DNA of 21,519 bases from an uncultured Helicobacter sp. (GCA_944325775.1 CALVBL010000023.1:1-21519); one strand, 5' to 3'. Shown: positions 1 to 8,568, counted from the stretch's first letter. Notes: a model not told the origin generated them from the sequence alone. A program made the numbers and translations.

Positions 1-3000
1 GGCTATGTCATAACTGCTGCTCATATGTTTGCCAAAACTCCTCAAGATAAAACTTTAGCCTCAAATGGTTCGGCTCTTGAGTTTGGTGGTGCTACAAGTG
101 TCATTGTGGATTCTGCGCATTATTGGAGTGGTGCTGCTACTTCGGTTGGGGATTTTGCTGTTGTCAAAATGAGTAAGTTTAATCTCAATCAAAGTGCACA
201 AATAAGCCCAGATCTTAATTTTGTAAGTACGCATAATCCACAGGGTCAAAGTATGCATGATAAATATACCTTCAATGCTGATGAGGTAAGAGAGCTTGGT
301 GATTCTAAGAGATATACATTTTTTGCACGAGAGGGCACAGGGGTGCAAATGATAGGCTATGAGGGACAAGGTGCTACAAAAATAGAAGACAATGATATGT
401 ATCACACAGGTGGTTTGGCAGGATTTTCTAAAGATTTGGTCGATAGATATCCCTTTAGCATTCCTATTGAAAACTATGATTGGACAAATAATAAATTGCG
501 CATTCCTTTCACTTCTTCTTCAGCTCCGGGTGATTCTGGTTCGGCTCTGTATGTCTATGATAGTCTTCATAAAAAGTGGTATGTTATCGGGGTGGTTAGC
601 ACAAGCGATTGTAGAGGAGAGAGCGGTGATTTATGCTCGATAGCAAATTATGCAGTTATAAATACAGAGCTTATCAATGAATTTAGAGAATCTAAAAGCC
701 TCACTCTAGGCGGTGGTGCGTATAGATTCAATACAAATGGGCAACTTGTAGATTCTATGGGGCAAGATATGGGAGCGAGTGTTGTATCAGATTCTGTTGC
801 TGGGAATTTGTATTGGGAAAACCTCTTTAATAAGACAAAGTTTGAGCAACGCATAGGGGCAATGCAAAACAGCAAAGATATAATCTTAAGCGGCACAGGC
901 ACTTTGAGCTTGGAGAAAAACACAGATTTGGGTGCTGGGGGCTTGGTGTTTGGCAAAGATTCTGTATGGAGCATAGATGATAGTAGCACAAATGCGTGGT
1001 TTGTCCATGGTGGTATCTTTGCAGATTCTGGCTCTCTTATCACATATAATGTCAAGACTTTGGATAATGATTTTTTGCATAAAATTGGCTCTGGGACCTT
1101 GCGTATCACCACATCTAGCCCAAATGCTGGACTAAGGATTGGCGAGGGCAGTGTGGAATTAAGCGGCAATGCCCTATCGTTTAAAGAAGTTTATTTGACT
1201 AGCGGACGCGGTAGTCTAAAAATCACAGATTCTGCGAATATCAATACGGATTTTGTGTATTTTGGTGCACGTGGAGGAAGCCTAGATATGAATGGGCAAA
1301 ACCTCACTTTTGGCAGAATCTTTGCAAGCGATAATGGCACAAATCTCATCAATTCACACGCAAATCCCTCCACGCTCACACTTACGCAAACTTGTGGTGG
1401 GGCAAACACAACTTTATCCTGCTCTGGCACACAGGATTATCTCTACCATGGCAACATCATCTCACACGCTGGTGGTATCAATATAGAATCTGGTGTGAGT
1501 GGCAAGCAGCTCATCTTTGATGGCAATATAGACAACGCACAAGGTGTGATGAATTTCAAAGATGGTAGCCTCACTTTTCAAGGACACCCAACTATCCATG
1601 CCTATGTGGATTCTACTACTAAAGCAAAGCTTGATAGCCTAAATATCGGGCAAAATGTCTTCACAAGCCCTACAAGCTTTAGTCAAAGCGATTGGGAACA
1701 CAGAATCTTTAGCCTAAAAGAGCTCAATATAACAAATGCTAATTTTAATCTAGCTCATAATGCCACACTACAAACCACGCTTAATGCACAAAACTCTACT
1801 CTTTATCTAGGAAGCGAGGAGATATGGCTAGATGCCAATGATGGCGATAATGTTAGCACAAGGTTGCAAGGTGGAAACAGCATAAGTAGCGGCAATCCTA
1901 CCTACACAGCAGGGAATGATATGCGTTTTGAGCAAAGCATAAAACGCGGCAAGGCAAGTAATGCTGCTAATAGTAATAATGTATTTTTCGTAGGCAATCT
2001 CAACCTCTCTAGCTCCACTGCCACACTTGGCAAGATGAATATGCAAGGCAATATAGAATCTCATAGCGGGACAAATAGGCTTACTATTACAGATTCTACA
2101 CTGCAAGGCTCTATCGGTAACGCCATAAATGCTACAACAAATATCACTCTTAATAATGCCACAATCATTGGAGACATCACAGATGTAACACAGCTGAATG
2201 CCAACACATCTTTTATGCAAGGTGCGATTATAACTCACAGTCTCTTTGCACAAAATAGCATTTTTAAGCTTGATGTAGATTTCAGTACCAAACAAGCTCA
2301 AAGCATTACATCAAGTCTAAGCACACAAGGAGGGAATAACACGCTTATGCTCAATCTTCTCAATGCCCCAAATACGAGTGTCGCATTACCTTCAAGTATT
2401 CTTTTGGCATCTTTAGCCGACCCATCACAAAGCATAGGGACAGACTTTTTTGTAATCCCAAATATAAATGAGGGTTTTAGTATTTACACGCCAAATGTTA
2501 GCTTTAGCCATAAAGACAACAAAGCCCAGTGGAATTTAGAAAAAATCGATGTAACACAAAGCAATGGAAACAGTTACTTTACTATTAGCCCCAATACAGA
2601 ATCTATCAATCGTGCTAATGGACTATTTAACCAAGTGCTTTTGGGCTATGTGATAGAGTGGAATAATCTCCAAAAGCGTATGGGGGAATTGCGAGATAAT
2701 CCAAAGGCAGTGGGCGTGTGGATACGCACCTTTGGCGGGGGCAATAGCGATAGCAATTATCGTGGGAATTTCTTTGAAATGCAGCTAGGGAGCGACTATC
2801 AGTTTGATTTTGAAAAAGGCAGAATCTATGTGGGTGGTCTGTTTAACTACACGCGTAATATGATACAAGGTAGTGGTGTCAATAGCCAAAGCGATGGCTA
2901 TGGCATAGGTGGCTATGCAAGCATACTTTTTGATATGGGGTTGTATATCGATAGTGTTGTACGCTACATATATAGAAATCACCAAGTCAATGCGAGCTTT

Positions 3001-3681
3001 ATCCCAAATGGTGTAGGCAGCGTGAGTGCTTTAAGTAGTGATAGTGGAGCAAACAATGTGTTATTTAGTCTTGAGGTGGGACATAGGGTGCGTTTTGGTG
3101 AGTTTTTTAACCATAGGGCTGTGCGGCATTTGTATCTTGAGGGGCAAGTCGAACTTATAGCGGGATATTTACAAGGTATGCAGTGGCAAAACCAAAATGT
3201 GCGGCTAGAGATGAGAGATTCTACTCCTGTGAGTATGAAAATAGGAGTATTTGCTGGGAATAGATTTTTTCTTGGAAAAAGAAATGATACAGACAATATA
3301 GCAAAAATAGTAGCTACCAATACATCAACAAACGAAGAATCTCCTTTCGATTCTCTCATAGCCAAACACCCCGATTCTCACACTTCCTCTCATACTCCTA
3401 CTCCACAAAGCCACAAATCCCATAGCCTAAACCAAACACTTGGGGTACGAGTGGGATTAGGATATGCAGGAGACATAACTCAGTATGGTACAAGAATCTT
3501 ATATGATAGTAGCAGTGCTAGAAGCTATGAAGGAATACGCGATAATCGTATGTTTGTAAGTCTTGCAGGAGATTATGTAATCAATGATAGGACACGTGTA
3601 GCACTAGAGTTTGAGCGAAGCTTTTTTGGGATTTTAAATCTTGATTGGCTTATGAGTGCGAATATGCGCGTGGGATTTTGA
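1..3681 (+). CDS. Serine-protease autotransporter (S6/SPATE-like), 5'-truncated by the window
   Basis: The reading frame is open from base 1, so the gene starts upstream; 1226 residues are visible. It is a type Va autotransporter with a chymotrypsin-fold passenger. The triad is complete: His8 in TAAH, Asp51 in GDFAVV, Ser179 in GDSGS. Residues to about 230 are protease. A long beta-helix passenger follows to about 870, rich in Asn/Ser/Thr and repetitive turns. A helix and a 12-strand-type barrel (about 900-1226) end in Phe, as expected for a BAM signal. The helix carries WNNLQKRMGELRD, close to the SPATE self-cleavage motif; the Asn-Asn pair is N888-N889. Two Cys pairs, one in the protease (TSDCRGESGDLCS) and one in the stalk, may form short-range disulfides. 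The barrel has a Ser/Thr/His-rich insertion at about 3310-3430. The substrate cannot be told from sequence; IgA protease, Hap-like and SPATE relatives are all possible. The signal peptide lies outside the window. Confidence 0.92.
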   Translation, partial: GYVITAAHMFAKTPQDKTLASNGSALEFGGATSVIVDSAHYWSGAATSVGDFAVVKMSKFNLNQSAQISPDLNFVSTHNPQGQSMHDKYTFNADEVRELGDSKRYTFFAREGTGVQMIGYEGQGATKIEDNDMYHTGGLAGFSKDLVDRYPFSIPIENYDWTNNKLRIPFTSSSAPGDSGSALYVYDSLHKKWYVIGVVSTSDCRGESGDLCSIANYAVINTELINEFRESKSLTLGGGAYRFNTNGQLVDSMGQDMGASVVSDSVAGNLYWENLFNKTKFEQRIGAMQNSKDIILSGTGTLSLEKNTDLGAGGLVFGKDSVWSIDDSSTNAWFVHGGIFADSGSLITYNVKTLDNDFLHKIGSGTLRITTSSPNAGLRIGEGSVELSGNALSFKEVYLTSGRGSLKITDSANINTDFVYFGARGGSLDMNGQNLTFGRIFASDNGTNLINSHANPSTLTLTQTCGGANTTLSCSGTQDYLYHGNIISHAGGINIESGVSGKQLIFDGNIDNAQGVMNFKDGSLTFQGHPTIHAYVDSTTKAKLDSLNIGQNVFTSPTSFSQSDWEHRIFSLKELNITNANFNLAHNATLQTTLNAQNSTLYLGSEEIWLDANDGDNVSTRLQGGNSISSGNPTYTAGNDMRFEQSIKRGKASNAANSNNVFFVGNLNLSSSTATLGKMNMQGNIESHSGTNRLTITDSTLQGSIGNAINATTNITLNNATIIGDITDVTQLNANTSFMQGAIITHSLFAQNSIFKLDVDFSTKQAQSITSSLSTQGGNNTLMLNLLNAPNTSVALPSSILLASLADPSQSIGTDFFVIPNINEGFSIYTPNVSFSHKDNKAQWNLEKIDVTQSNGNSYFTISPNTESINRANGLFNQVLLGYVIEWNNLQKRMGELRDNPKAVGVWIRTFGGGNSDSNYRGNFFEMQLGSDYQFDFEKGRIYVGGLFNYTRNMIQGSGVNSQSDGYGIGGYASILFDMGLYIDSVVRYIYRNHQVNASFIPNGVGSVSALSSDSGANNVLFSLEVGHRVRFGEFFNHRAVRHLYLEGQVELIAGYLQGMQWQNQNVRLEMRDSTPVSMKIGVFAGNRFFLGKRNDTDNIAKIVATNTSTNEESPFDSLIAKHPDSHTSSHTPTPQSHKSHSLNQTLGVRVGLGYAGDITQYGTRILYDSSSARSYEGIRDNRMFVSLAGDYVINDRTRVALEFERSFFGILNLDWLMSANMRVGF

Positions 3682-3713
3682 TAGTTTATGTATGATGTGG
3701 GCAAGTGATTGGA

Positions 3714-4649
3714 TCACTCATTGGCTGTCGGGATATGAGAAGTGATATATGAATCTATGCGCTCAAGAATGTGAGGCTTAATGTGTAGTCGCAGTCGTAG
3801 CACGCTAAGCGCAAAGCCCATATGTTCAAGCTTGACCTCGTCTTTGGAGGTGACCAGCAGGCTTGTGGCATCGTATTGGCGCATAGATTCACGCAATTTT
3901 GCCTCATCAAAGCTGCTATGATCTTGGAGGGTGATTTTGCCCACCACAGAGGGCAGAAACTCATCAAGTCGCGCGGGATTTGCGATCGCGGTAAGTAGGA
4001 GCATTCTTGGCGTTGGATTCTCTACAACAACTTCGCGCGTGTAGTCTTCGCCCTCATCGATGAGTAAATCCGCGTATTTGTAGAGATAGGGCATCTCGCG
4101 ATACATTCCACTTGGGAGTAAAAATGGGAAATAGGGCTTGAGTTTTGGGCGTAGGAGGATATTGAGCTTTTTAAAATGGAATCTAAAGCCATCATCTAAA
4201 AACACACATTTCGCACCCAATTCTTTGGCTTTTTGGATCGCTTCTTGGCGGTTTTTGGAGACGATGACACTAGAGTGTGGCAGGCTTTTGGCAAGCAAAT
4301 AGGCTTCATCGCCGGCTTGGGGTTGAGTGCAGAGGATCTCGCCATTGTGGCTGACGACCACAAGTCCCTTGCTTTGGCGTTTGTAGCCACGCGAGATAAT
4401 CGCGCTATGCGGATAGGCTCTCGCCACTTCGATGATAAAGGGCGTCTTGCCGCTGCCGCCTACGATGAGATTACCCACACTCACGATTGGTAGCCCAAAA
4501 TCGTGGTAGCGCGCGCATTTGCGGCGTAAGGTCGCACTGATGGCGTATATGAGCGAGATAGGCAAGAGCGCGAAGCTAAGGAGCTTTTGAGCAAAAGAGG
4601 GATTATAAAAGTATGAATCTACAAAGCGCATAGTATTCCTTTGGGTCAT
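3714..4649 (-). CDS. lpxK: Tetraacyldisaccharide 4'-kinase LpxK
   Basis: LpxK phosphorylates the 4'-position of the lipid A tetraacyldisaccharide at the inner face of the inner membrane. The 311-residue product has the family layout. A short N-terminal membrane-associated helix (about 22-41) comes first, then a Walker A loop GGSGKT at 64-69, followed by SRGYKR, GDEAYLLA and the FLDDGFRFHF motif. The ATG at 4649 overlaps the nadE stop (ATGA, 4 nt), suggesting translational coupling. An alternative ATG at 4631 has a better ribosome-binding site (AAGGA about 5 nt upstream) and would shorten the protein by six residues. The family N-terminus (…YFYNP… after 10-15 residues) fits either start. The gene is convergent with the autotransporter, with 32 nt between them. 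Confidence 0.95.
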   Translation of the reverse strand: MTQRNTMRFVDSYFYNPSFAQKLLSFALLPISLIYAISATLRRKCARYHDFGLPIVSVGNLIVGGSGKTPFIIEVARAYPHSAIISRGYKRQSKGLVVVSHNGEILCTQPQAGDEAYLLAKSLPHSSVIVSKNRQEAIQKAKELGAKCVFLDDGFRFHFKKLNILLRPKLKPYFPFLLPSGMYREMPYLYKYADLLIDEGEDYTREVVVENPTPRMLLLTAIANPARLDEFLPSVVGKITLQDHSSFDEAKLRESMRQYDATSLLVTSKDEVKLEHMGFALSVLRLRLHIKPHILERIDSYITSHIPTANE

Positions 4650-5509
4650 TTGGGTGTGAGAATTGTAGGCATTTTTGCCTTAAAAGTATTCATAAAGATT
4701 CTATGCAAGAGCGAATCTGTGAGTGCGGGCGAAAAGCCCTGTGTGAGTAGTGAATCTCTAATCGTGCCAATGATGGCAGTATCAGCAAGACTAAGATCTG
4801 TGAGGTGGAGATTTTGCGCATCGAGCGTGGATTGCAAGGCTTGTAAAAATGGATCGATCTGCGCGTAAGTATAGCCCAGATCGCTCTCATCACTTTGGTT
4901 TTTAAACAAATCTGCACTTGGTTTTTTGTCAATGATGGTTTGGGGGATCTTAAGGGCTTTGGCAAGGGCGAAAACCTCGGTTTTATAAAAATTGCCGATG
5001 GGATTGATCGCGTATGCTAGATCTCCATGCAACGTGCCATAGCCTAGCATAATCTCACTTTTATTGCTCGTGCCAATCACTAGCGCGTGATGTGTGGCGG
5101 CAAAATCATAGAGATGAGCCATACGCATACGCGCGCAGAAGTTGCCAACGCGCGTTTTTTGCACAGAATTTAGTGGCATTGAATCTAAAAGATCTGAATC
5201 CGATGCAGGAGAGAGGGACTCTCGCTCCCTAAACAATCGTTCAAATGGTGCAATGGAGGTGATTGTGTAGGTGATGTTTTGGGCTGTGGCAAAGCCTATA
5301 GCGTCCTCTAAGTGCGCGCGACTGGAGCTAGAAGCAGGGAGTAAGAGTGCATGAAGGTCGGCTCCAAAGGCATTAGCACAGAGCTTCGCCACTACGACAG
5401 AATCTATCCCCCCACTCAAGCCCACCACGACTTTTTTGAAGCCTCTTTTGAAGACTTCTTGGTGTAGTTGATCTTGTATATATTCGATCTGTGTGAGAAT
5501 CTGGTGCAT
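4646..5509 (-). CDS. nadE: NAD synthetase NadE (ammonia-dependent type)
   Basis: NadE amidates nicotinic acid adenine dinucleotide to NAD in the cytoplasm, through an adenylated intermediate. The PP-loop signature SGGIDS is at residues 32-37. The family stretches GTSNKSEIMLGYGT, GDLAYAINPIG, FYKTEV and KPSADLF are all present. There is no nitrilase-type glutaminase domain, so the donor should be free ammonia. At 287 residues it is longer than the H. pylori enzyme (about 260, from memory). The excess lies mainly in a Ser/Asp-rich insertion at about residues 92-110, between IAPFERLF and GNFCARMRM. The start ATG at 5509 has AAAGGA upstream. It is the first gene of a two-gene unit with lpxK, and this order is also known to me from H. 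pylori. Confidence 0.95.
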   Translation of the reverse strand: MHQILTQIEYIQDQLHQEVFKRGFKKVVVGLSGGIDSVVVAKLCANAFGADLHALLLPASSSSRAHLEDAIGFATAQNITYTITSIAPFERLFRERESLSPASDSDLLDSMPLNSVQKTRVGNFCARMRMAHLYDFAATHHALVIGTSNKSEIMLGYGTLHGDLAYAINPIGNFYKTEVFALAKALKIPQTIIDKKPSADLFKNQSDESDLGYTYAQIDPFLQALQSTLDAQNLHLTDLSLADTAIIGTIRDSLLTQGFSPALTDSLLHRIFMNTFKAKMPTILTPK

Positions 5510-5629
5510 ATTGAATCCTTTTGGGAAATTTGGAATTGGGGCAGAGAAAGCATAGCAGATTTTGGCAAAAAATAATAAAAATTTAAGTTACTTTTATTTA
5601 CCATAAAAAGTTTTTTACTTAACTATAGG

Positions 5630-5635
5630 TATAAA
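5630..5635 (+). promoter_or_regulatory. Possible -10 box for petABC
   Basis: TATAAA occurs 29 nt before the petA start, inside a very AT-rich divergent intergenic stretch (5510-5663). No convincing -35 hexamer is seen, which is common for Helicobacter vegetative promoters. The same stretch must also hold the nadE promoter on the other strand, which I could not place. Confidence 0.35.
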
Positions 5636-5663
5636 CGACAAACTCGTTATGGAAGGAGATACG

Positions 5664-6167
5664 ATGTCTGAAAATGTCAAAAGACGAGACTTTCTTGGTA
5701 TGGCATTAGGGGGCGTTGCAGCAGTGGGTGCGGTAGCCTCATTGTATGCGATGAAACGATCTTGGGATCCGTTGCCAAGCGTGGTGTCTGCTGGCTTCAC
5801 CACAGTGGATCTAAGCGGATTACAAGAGGGACAGCTAAGCACGGTAGAATGGAGAGGTAAGCCGGTGTATATCCTCAAAAAGCAAAGTGGTAGTCCAAAG
5901 GTAGAGGGCAGGGATTTTGAAATCAATGGTGCGCTTTACACGGTTGGGATTCAGATCTGCACGCATTTGGGGTGTATCCCGGGATTTGATGAAAAAACAC
6001 AAGGCTTTTTGTGTGCGTGCCATGGTGGGCGATTTAACGCTTCTGGTGTGAATCAGCCCGGCACACCGCCACCACGTCCTATGGAGATACCTCCGTTTAA
6101 AATCGATGGAATGAAAATGGTGCTAGGTGAAGAGGGTGCAGAATATCAAGCACTCAAAAAGGCATAA
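5664..6167 (+). CDS. petA: Rieske iron-sulfur subunit of the quinol:cytochrome c reductase
   Basis: This 167-residue protein carries the 2Fe-2S Rieske cluster that takes the first electron from quinol in complex III. The N-terminus has a twin-arginine motif (KRRDFLG, residues 6-12) before a hydrophobic anchor (about 11-29), so folded export by Tat is expected. Box I is CTHLGC (C99, H101, C104); box II is CACHGG (C117, C119, H120). C99, H101, C117 and H120 are the cluster ligands by homology, and C104-C119 the disulfide. I chose the ATG at 5664 because AAGGAG sits 7 nt upstream; the in-frame ATG at 5649 lacks such a site. It is the first gene of petABC, with 15 nt to petB. Box II lacks the Ser and Tyr that raise the potential in ubiquinol enzymes (see findings). 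Confidence 0.96.
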   Translation: MSENVKRRDFLGMALGGVAAVGAVASLYAMKRSWDPLPSVVSAGFTTVDLSGLQEGQLSTVEWRGKPVYILKKQSGSPKVEGRDFEINGALYTVGIQICTHLGCIPGFDEKTQGFLCACHGGRFNASGVNQPGTPPPRPMEIPPFKIDGMKMVLGEEGAEYQALKKA

Positions 6168-6182
6168 GGGAAGGAGCAGGAT

Positions 6183-7403
6183 ATGGAAGTGAAGAAAGCA
6201 AATGGGATTGTAGATTGGCTCGACCAACGCATTGCTATCAAAAAGCTGATAGAGGTTTTGGCGACAAAATATTGGGTCCCCAAAAACATTAACTTTTTGT
6301 GGGCGATGGGTGTGATTTTATTGACGCTCTTTACGTTGCTTGTGGTGAGCGGGTTTTTCTTGCTTATGTATTACAAACCAGATACAAAGCTAGCGTTTGA
6401 TAGTGTCAATGATACGATTATGCGTGAGGTAGCCTTTGGCTGGCTGTGGCGACATATACACGCAGTGGCAGCGAGTATGGTGTTTTTGATTATCTATATC
6501 CATATGTTTGTGGCTGTGTATTATGGCTCTTACAAGCGCGGGCGAGAGATGATTTGGATTGGCGGTATGCTGCTCTTTGTAGTTTTTTCTGCGGAGGCGT
6601 TTAGCGGCTATATGCTTCCTTGGGGACAGATGAGCTTCTGGGCGGCTGCGGTGATTACAAATTTGCCAAGTGCTATTCCGGGTATCGGACCTGATTTGGT
6701 TGAGTGGGTGCGAGGGAATTTTGTGATTGCGGATTCTACGCTGACAAGATTCTTTATGCTCCATGTGTGCTTGCTCCCTATCGTGATTTTGACACTCATT
6801 GCGTTGCACTTCTACACACTTAGAGTGCCTCATGTCAATAATGAAGATGGTGAAGAGATAGACTTTGAAGCAGAGGCTAAAAAATACGAAGAAGGCAAGA
6901 AAAAAGAGGCAAAAGTTATCAGTTTTTGGCCTGATTTCTTGAGCAAAGATATTTTTGTTGTTAGCGTATTTATGATGCTCTTTTTCTATCTTGTGTGCTA
7001 TCACTTTAATTTCGCGATGGATCCGATCAACTTCGAGCCTGCGAACAATATGAAAACTCCTGCACACATCTACCCAGAGTGGTATTTCTTGTGGAGTTAT
7101 GAAGTGCTTAGAGGCTTTTTCTTTAGCGCTGATGTGGGCTTGATCGCATTTGGTATCGCACAAGTGGCATTTTTGTTCTTACCATGGCTTGATAGAAGTC
7201 CTGTCGTAGCTCCTGCGCATAAGCGCCCATTGTTTATGGTGTGGTTTTGGGTGCTTATCATTGATTTGGTCGTGCTCACAATTTTTGGTAAATTGCCACC
7301 GGAGGGTATCAATAACCAGATCGGGCTTGTTGCGGCATTGGGCTTCTTGATATGGGTATTTGTCGCACTACCAGTGGTAACGATTATGGAAAGAAAGAAA
7401 TAA
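6183..7403 (+). CDS. petB: Cytochrome b subunit of the quinol:cytochrome c reductase
   Basis: This integral membrane subunit carries both b hemes and the Qo and Qi quinone sites. At 406 residues it is a full-length, unsplit cytochrome b. Heme ligands by homology are H93 and H107 (helix B) and H194 and H209 (helix D). The Qo motif is PEWY (298-301), and GYMLPWGQ (142-149) forms part of the Qo region. A strongly charged Glu/Lys-rich loop (about 219-245) links helices D and E. The C-terminal half adds four hydrophobic segments. The start ATG has GAAGGAG upstream. It sits between petA (15-nt gap) and petC (10-nt gap), clearly one operon. The helix-D spacing resembles cytochrome b6 (see findings). 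Confidence 0.97.
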   Translation: MEVKKANGIVDWLDQRIAIKKLIEVLATKYWVPKNINFLWAMGVILLTLFTLLVVSGFFLLMYYKPDTKLAFDSVNDTIMREVAFGWLWRHIHAVAASMVFLIIYIHMFVAVYYGSYKRGREMIWIGGMLLFVVFSAEAFSGYMLPWGQMSFWAAAVITNLPSAIPGIGPDLVEWVRGNFVIADSTLTRFFMLHVCLLPIVILTLIALHFYTLRVPHVNNEDGEEIDFEAEAKKYEEGKKKEAKVISFWPDFLSKDIFVVSVFMMLFFYLVCYHFNFAMDPINFEPANNMKTPAHIYPEWYFLWSYEVLRGFFFSADVGLIAFGIAQVAFLFLPWLDRSPVVAPAHKRPLFMVWFWVLIIDLVVLTIFGKLPPEGINNQIGLVAALGFLIWVFVALPVVTIMERKK

Positions 7404-7413
7404 GGAGCGTGCT

Positions 7414-8523
7414 ATGAAAGAAATCAAAATTTTAGCGATTGTTGTTGTAATCGTGGGCGTTCTTTACTGGGGCGTGGAGCCCTTGGCGCACTCTGTATTT
7501 CACCCAAAGGCAGCGCCTAGTGATTTTGCCTTTAGGGATTTGGATCGTGTGGATCTCTCTAAGGCAGATGTGCAAAGAGGTAAGGATCTCGTAGAAGCAA
7601 ACTGCGCGGCTTGTCACAATATCAAAGCCATAGGCGTGGATAATGGTGTGGTTGCATTCCCCGGTGGCAAGGGAGAGATCACAACACCTGATCTTTCGAC
7701 TGCTGGAGCATTGTATGATGAGAATTTCCTCGCGACATTGATCGTGGATCCTGTGAAAGCTACTAAGCTTGGGCATAAATTTAGCGATGAGAATCCTTTC
7801 CCTATGACTTCATACGATGGAGATAAGCAAGATGTCGCGGATATGGTAGCGTTTTTGAAATCCATCGGTGCTACAAGCCTCAAGCAAAATGTGATCAATT
7901 CTGATGAATATGTTGCCAAAAAAGAGGCGCTTGAGAAAAGTGTATTGACAGATTTACAAAAAGAGGCAGCCCTAGCCAAGCTTGAAGAGCAACTCACAAA
8001 TAAGGCAGTTTTCACCGATGCGTGCAATCGCTGCCATAGTATCAAATACGATGAGCCAAAGACAAAAGACAAGCTAGAAGCTAATGAGGCTAAGAAAAAG
8101 AATATCCAAGGCTATCTTGGTGCAGAAGCACCCGATCTCTCTATGATGATCAGAAGCAAGGGTGAGCATTATCTACAAGGCTTTATCAATGATCCACAAA
8201 AGGTCTCTTATGATGCGATCAAGCAGGCTATTATCGCCAAACAGGGATCATTGCCAGAAAATACGACTAAGAGCGAATGGCAAGAAGCTGATGATTATAG
8301 CAATCTTGCAAAAGAGCTTGACGTGATGCCTAATGGTCTTTCTATGCCGCGTGTGGGACTCACAGAGCAATCTCAAGAGCGCGTGATTGCGTATTTAGAA
8401 TCTATTGGCGATTCTAAAAAGCATGAGCGTGAGAATCTTGGAGTATATATCATTGTATTCTTTGGTATTCTTAGCGTGCTAGCATTCTTGTGGAAGAGAA
8501 AGATTTGGAAAGATTTGCATTAA
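7414..8523 (+). CDS. petC: Diheme cytochrome c1 subunit of the quinol:cytochrome c reductase
   Basis: This membrane-anchored periplasmic cytochrome passes electrons from the Rieske protein to a soluble cytochrome c. It has an N-terminal hydrophobic segment (about 5-20) and two heme c sites, CAACH at 64-68 and CNRCH at 204-208. A C-terminal membrane helix (about 343-360) precedes a positive tail. Candidate axial Met ligands are M131 (PFPMTSYDG) and M311 (GLSMPRVG). The 369-residue double-domain form is typical of epsilonproteobacterial complex III and differs from the monoheme c1 of alpha-, beta- and gammaproteobacteria. A charged Lys/Glu-rich linker (about 167-235) separates the domains. It is the last gene of petABC, with AAGGAG before its ATG and a terminator 10 nt after its stop. 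Confidence 0.95.
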   Translation: MKEIKILAIVVVIVGVLYWGVEPLAHSVFHPKAAPSDFAFRDLDRVDLSKADVQRGKDLVEANCAACHNIKAIGVDNGVVAFPGGKGEITTPDLSTAGALYDENFLATLIVDPVKATKLGHKFSDENPFPMTSYDGDKQDVADMVAFLKSIGATSLKQNVINSDEYVAKKEALEKSVLTDLQKEAALAKLEEQLTNKAVFTDACNRCHSIKYDEPKTKDKLEANEAKKKNIQGYLGAEAPDLSMMIRSKGEHYLQGFINDPQKVSYDAIKQAIIAKQGSLPENTTKSEWQEADDYSNLAKELDVMPNGLSMPRVGLTEQSQERVIAYLESIGDSKKHERENLGVYIIVFFGILSVLAFLWKRKIWKDLH

Positions 8524-8532
8524 TGCTTTAAG

Positions 8533-8567
8533 AGCCCGAAGAATCTTGATTCTTTTGGGCTTTTATT
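8533..8567 (+). terminator. Rho-independent terminator of petABC
   Basis: An inverted repeat has outer arms AGCCC/GGGCT and inner arms AAGAATC/GATTCTT. A small internal loop lies between the arm pairs, and a T-rich tail (TTTTATT) follows at once. It lies 10 nt after the petC stop. Confidence 0.85.
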
Positions 8568-8568
8568 G

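Noticed and set aside
648..1169. Minus-strand frame of 173 codons in the autotransporter
   Set aside because: A shadow frame opposite the beta-helix passenger. It reads as biased low-quality protein and has no ribosome-binding site.
3704..3718. AGTGAT-TGG-ATCACT hairpin between the autotransporter and lpxK
   Set aside because: Only a 6-bp stem with a 3-nt loop, no T-run on either strand, and it overlaps the lpxK stop. Too weak to call a terminator.
6390..7163. 257-codon minus-strand frame inside petB
   Set aside because: An antisense shadow of a highly conserved cytochrome b gene, with no homology and no start signal.
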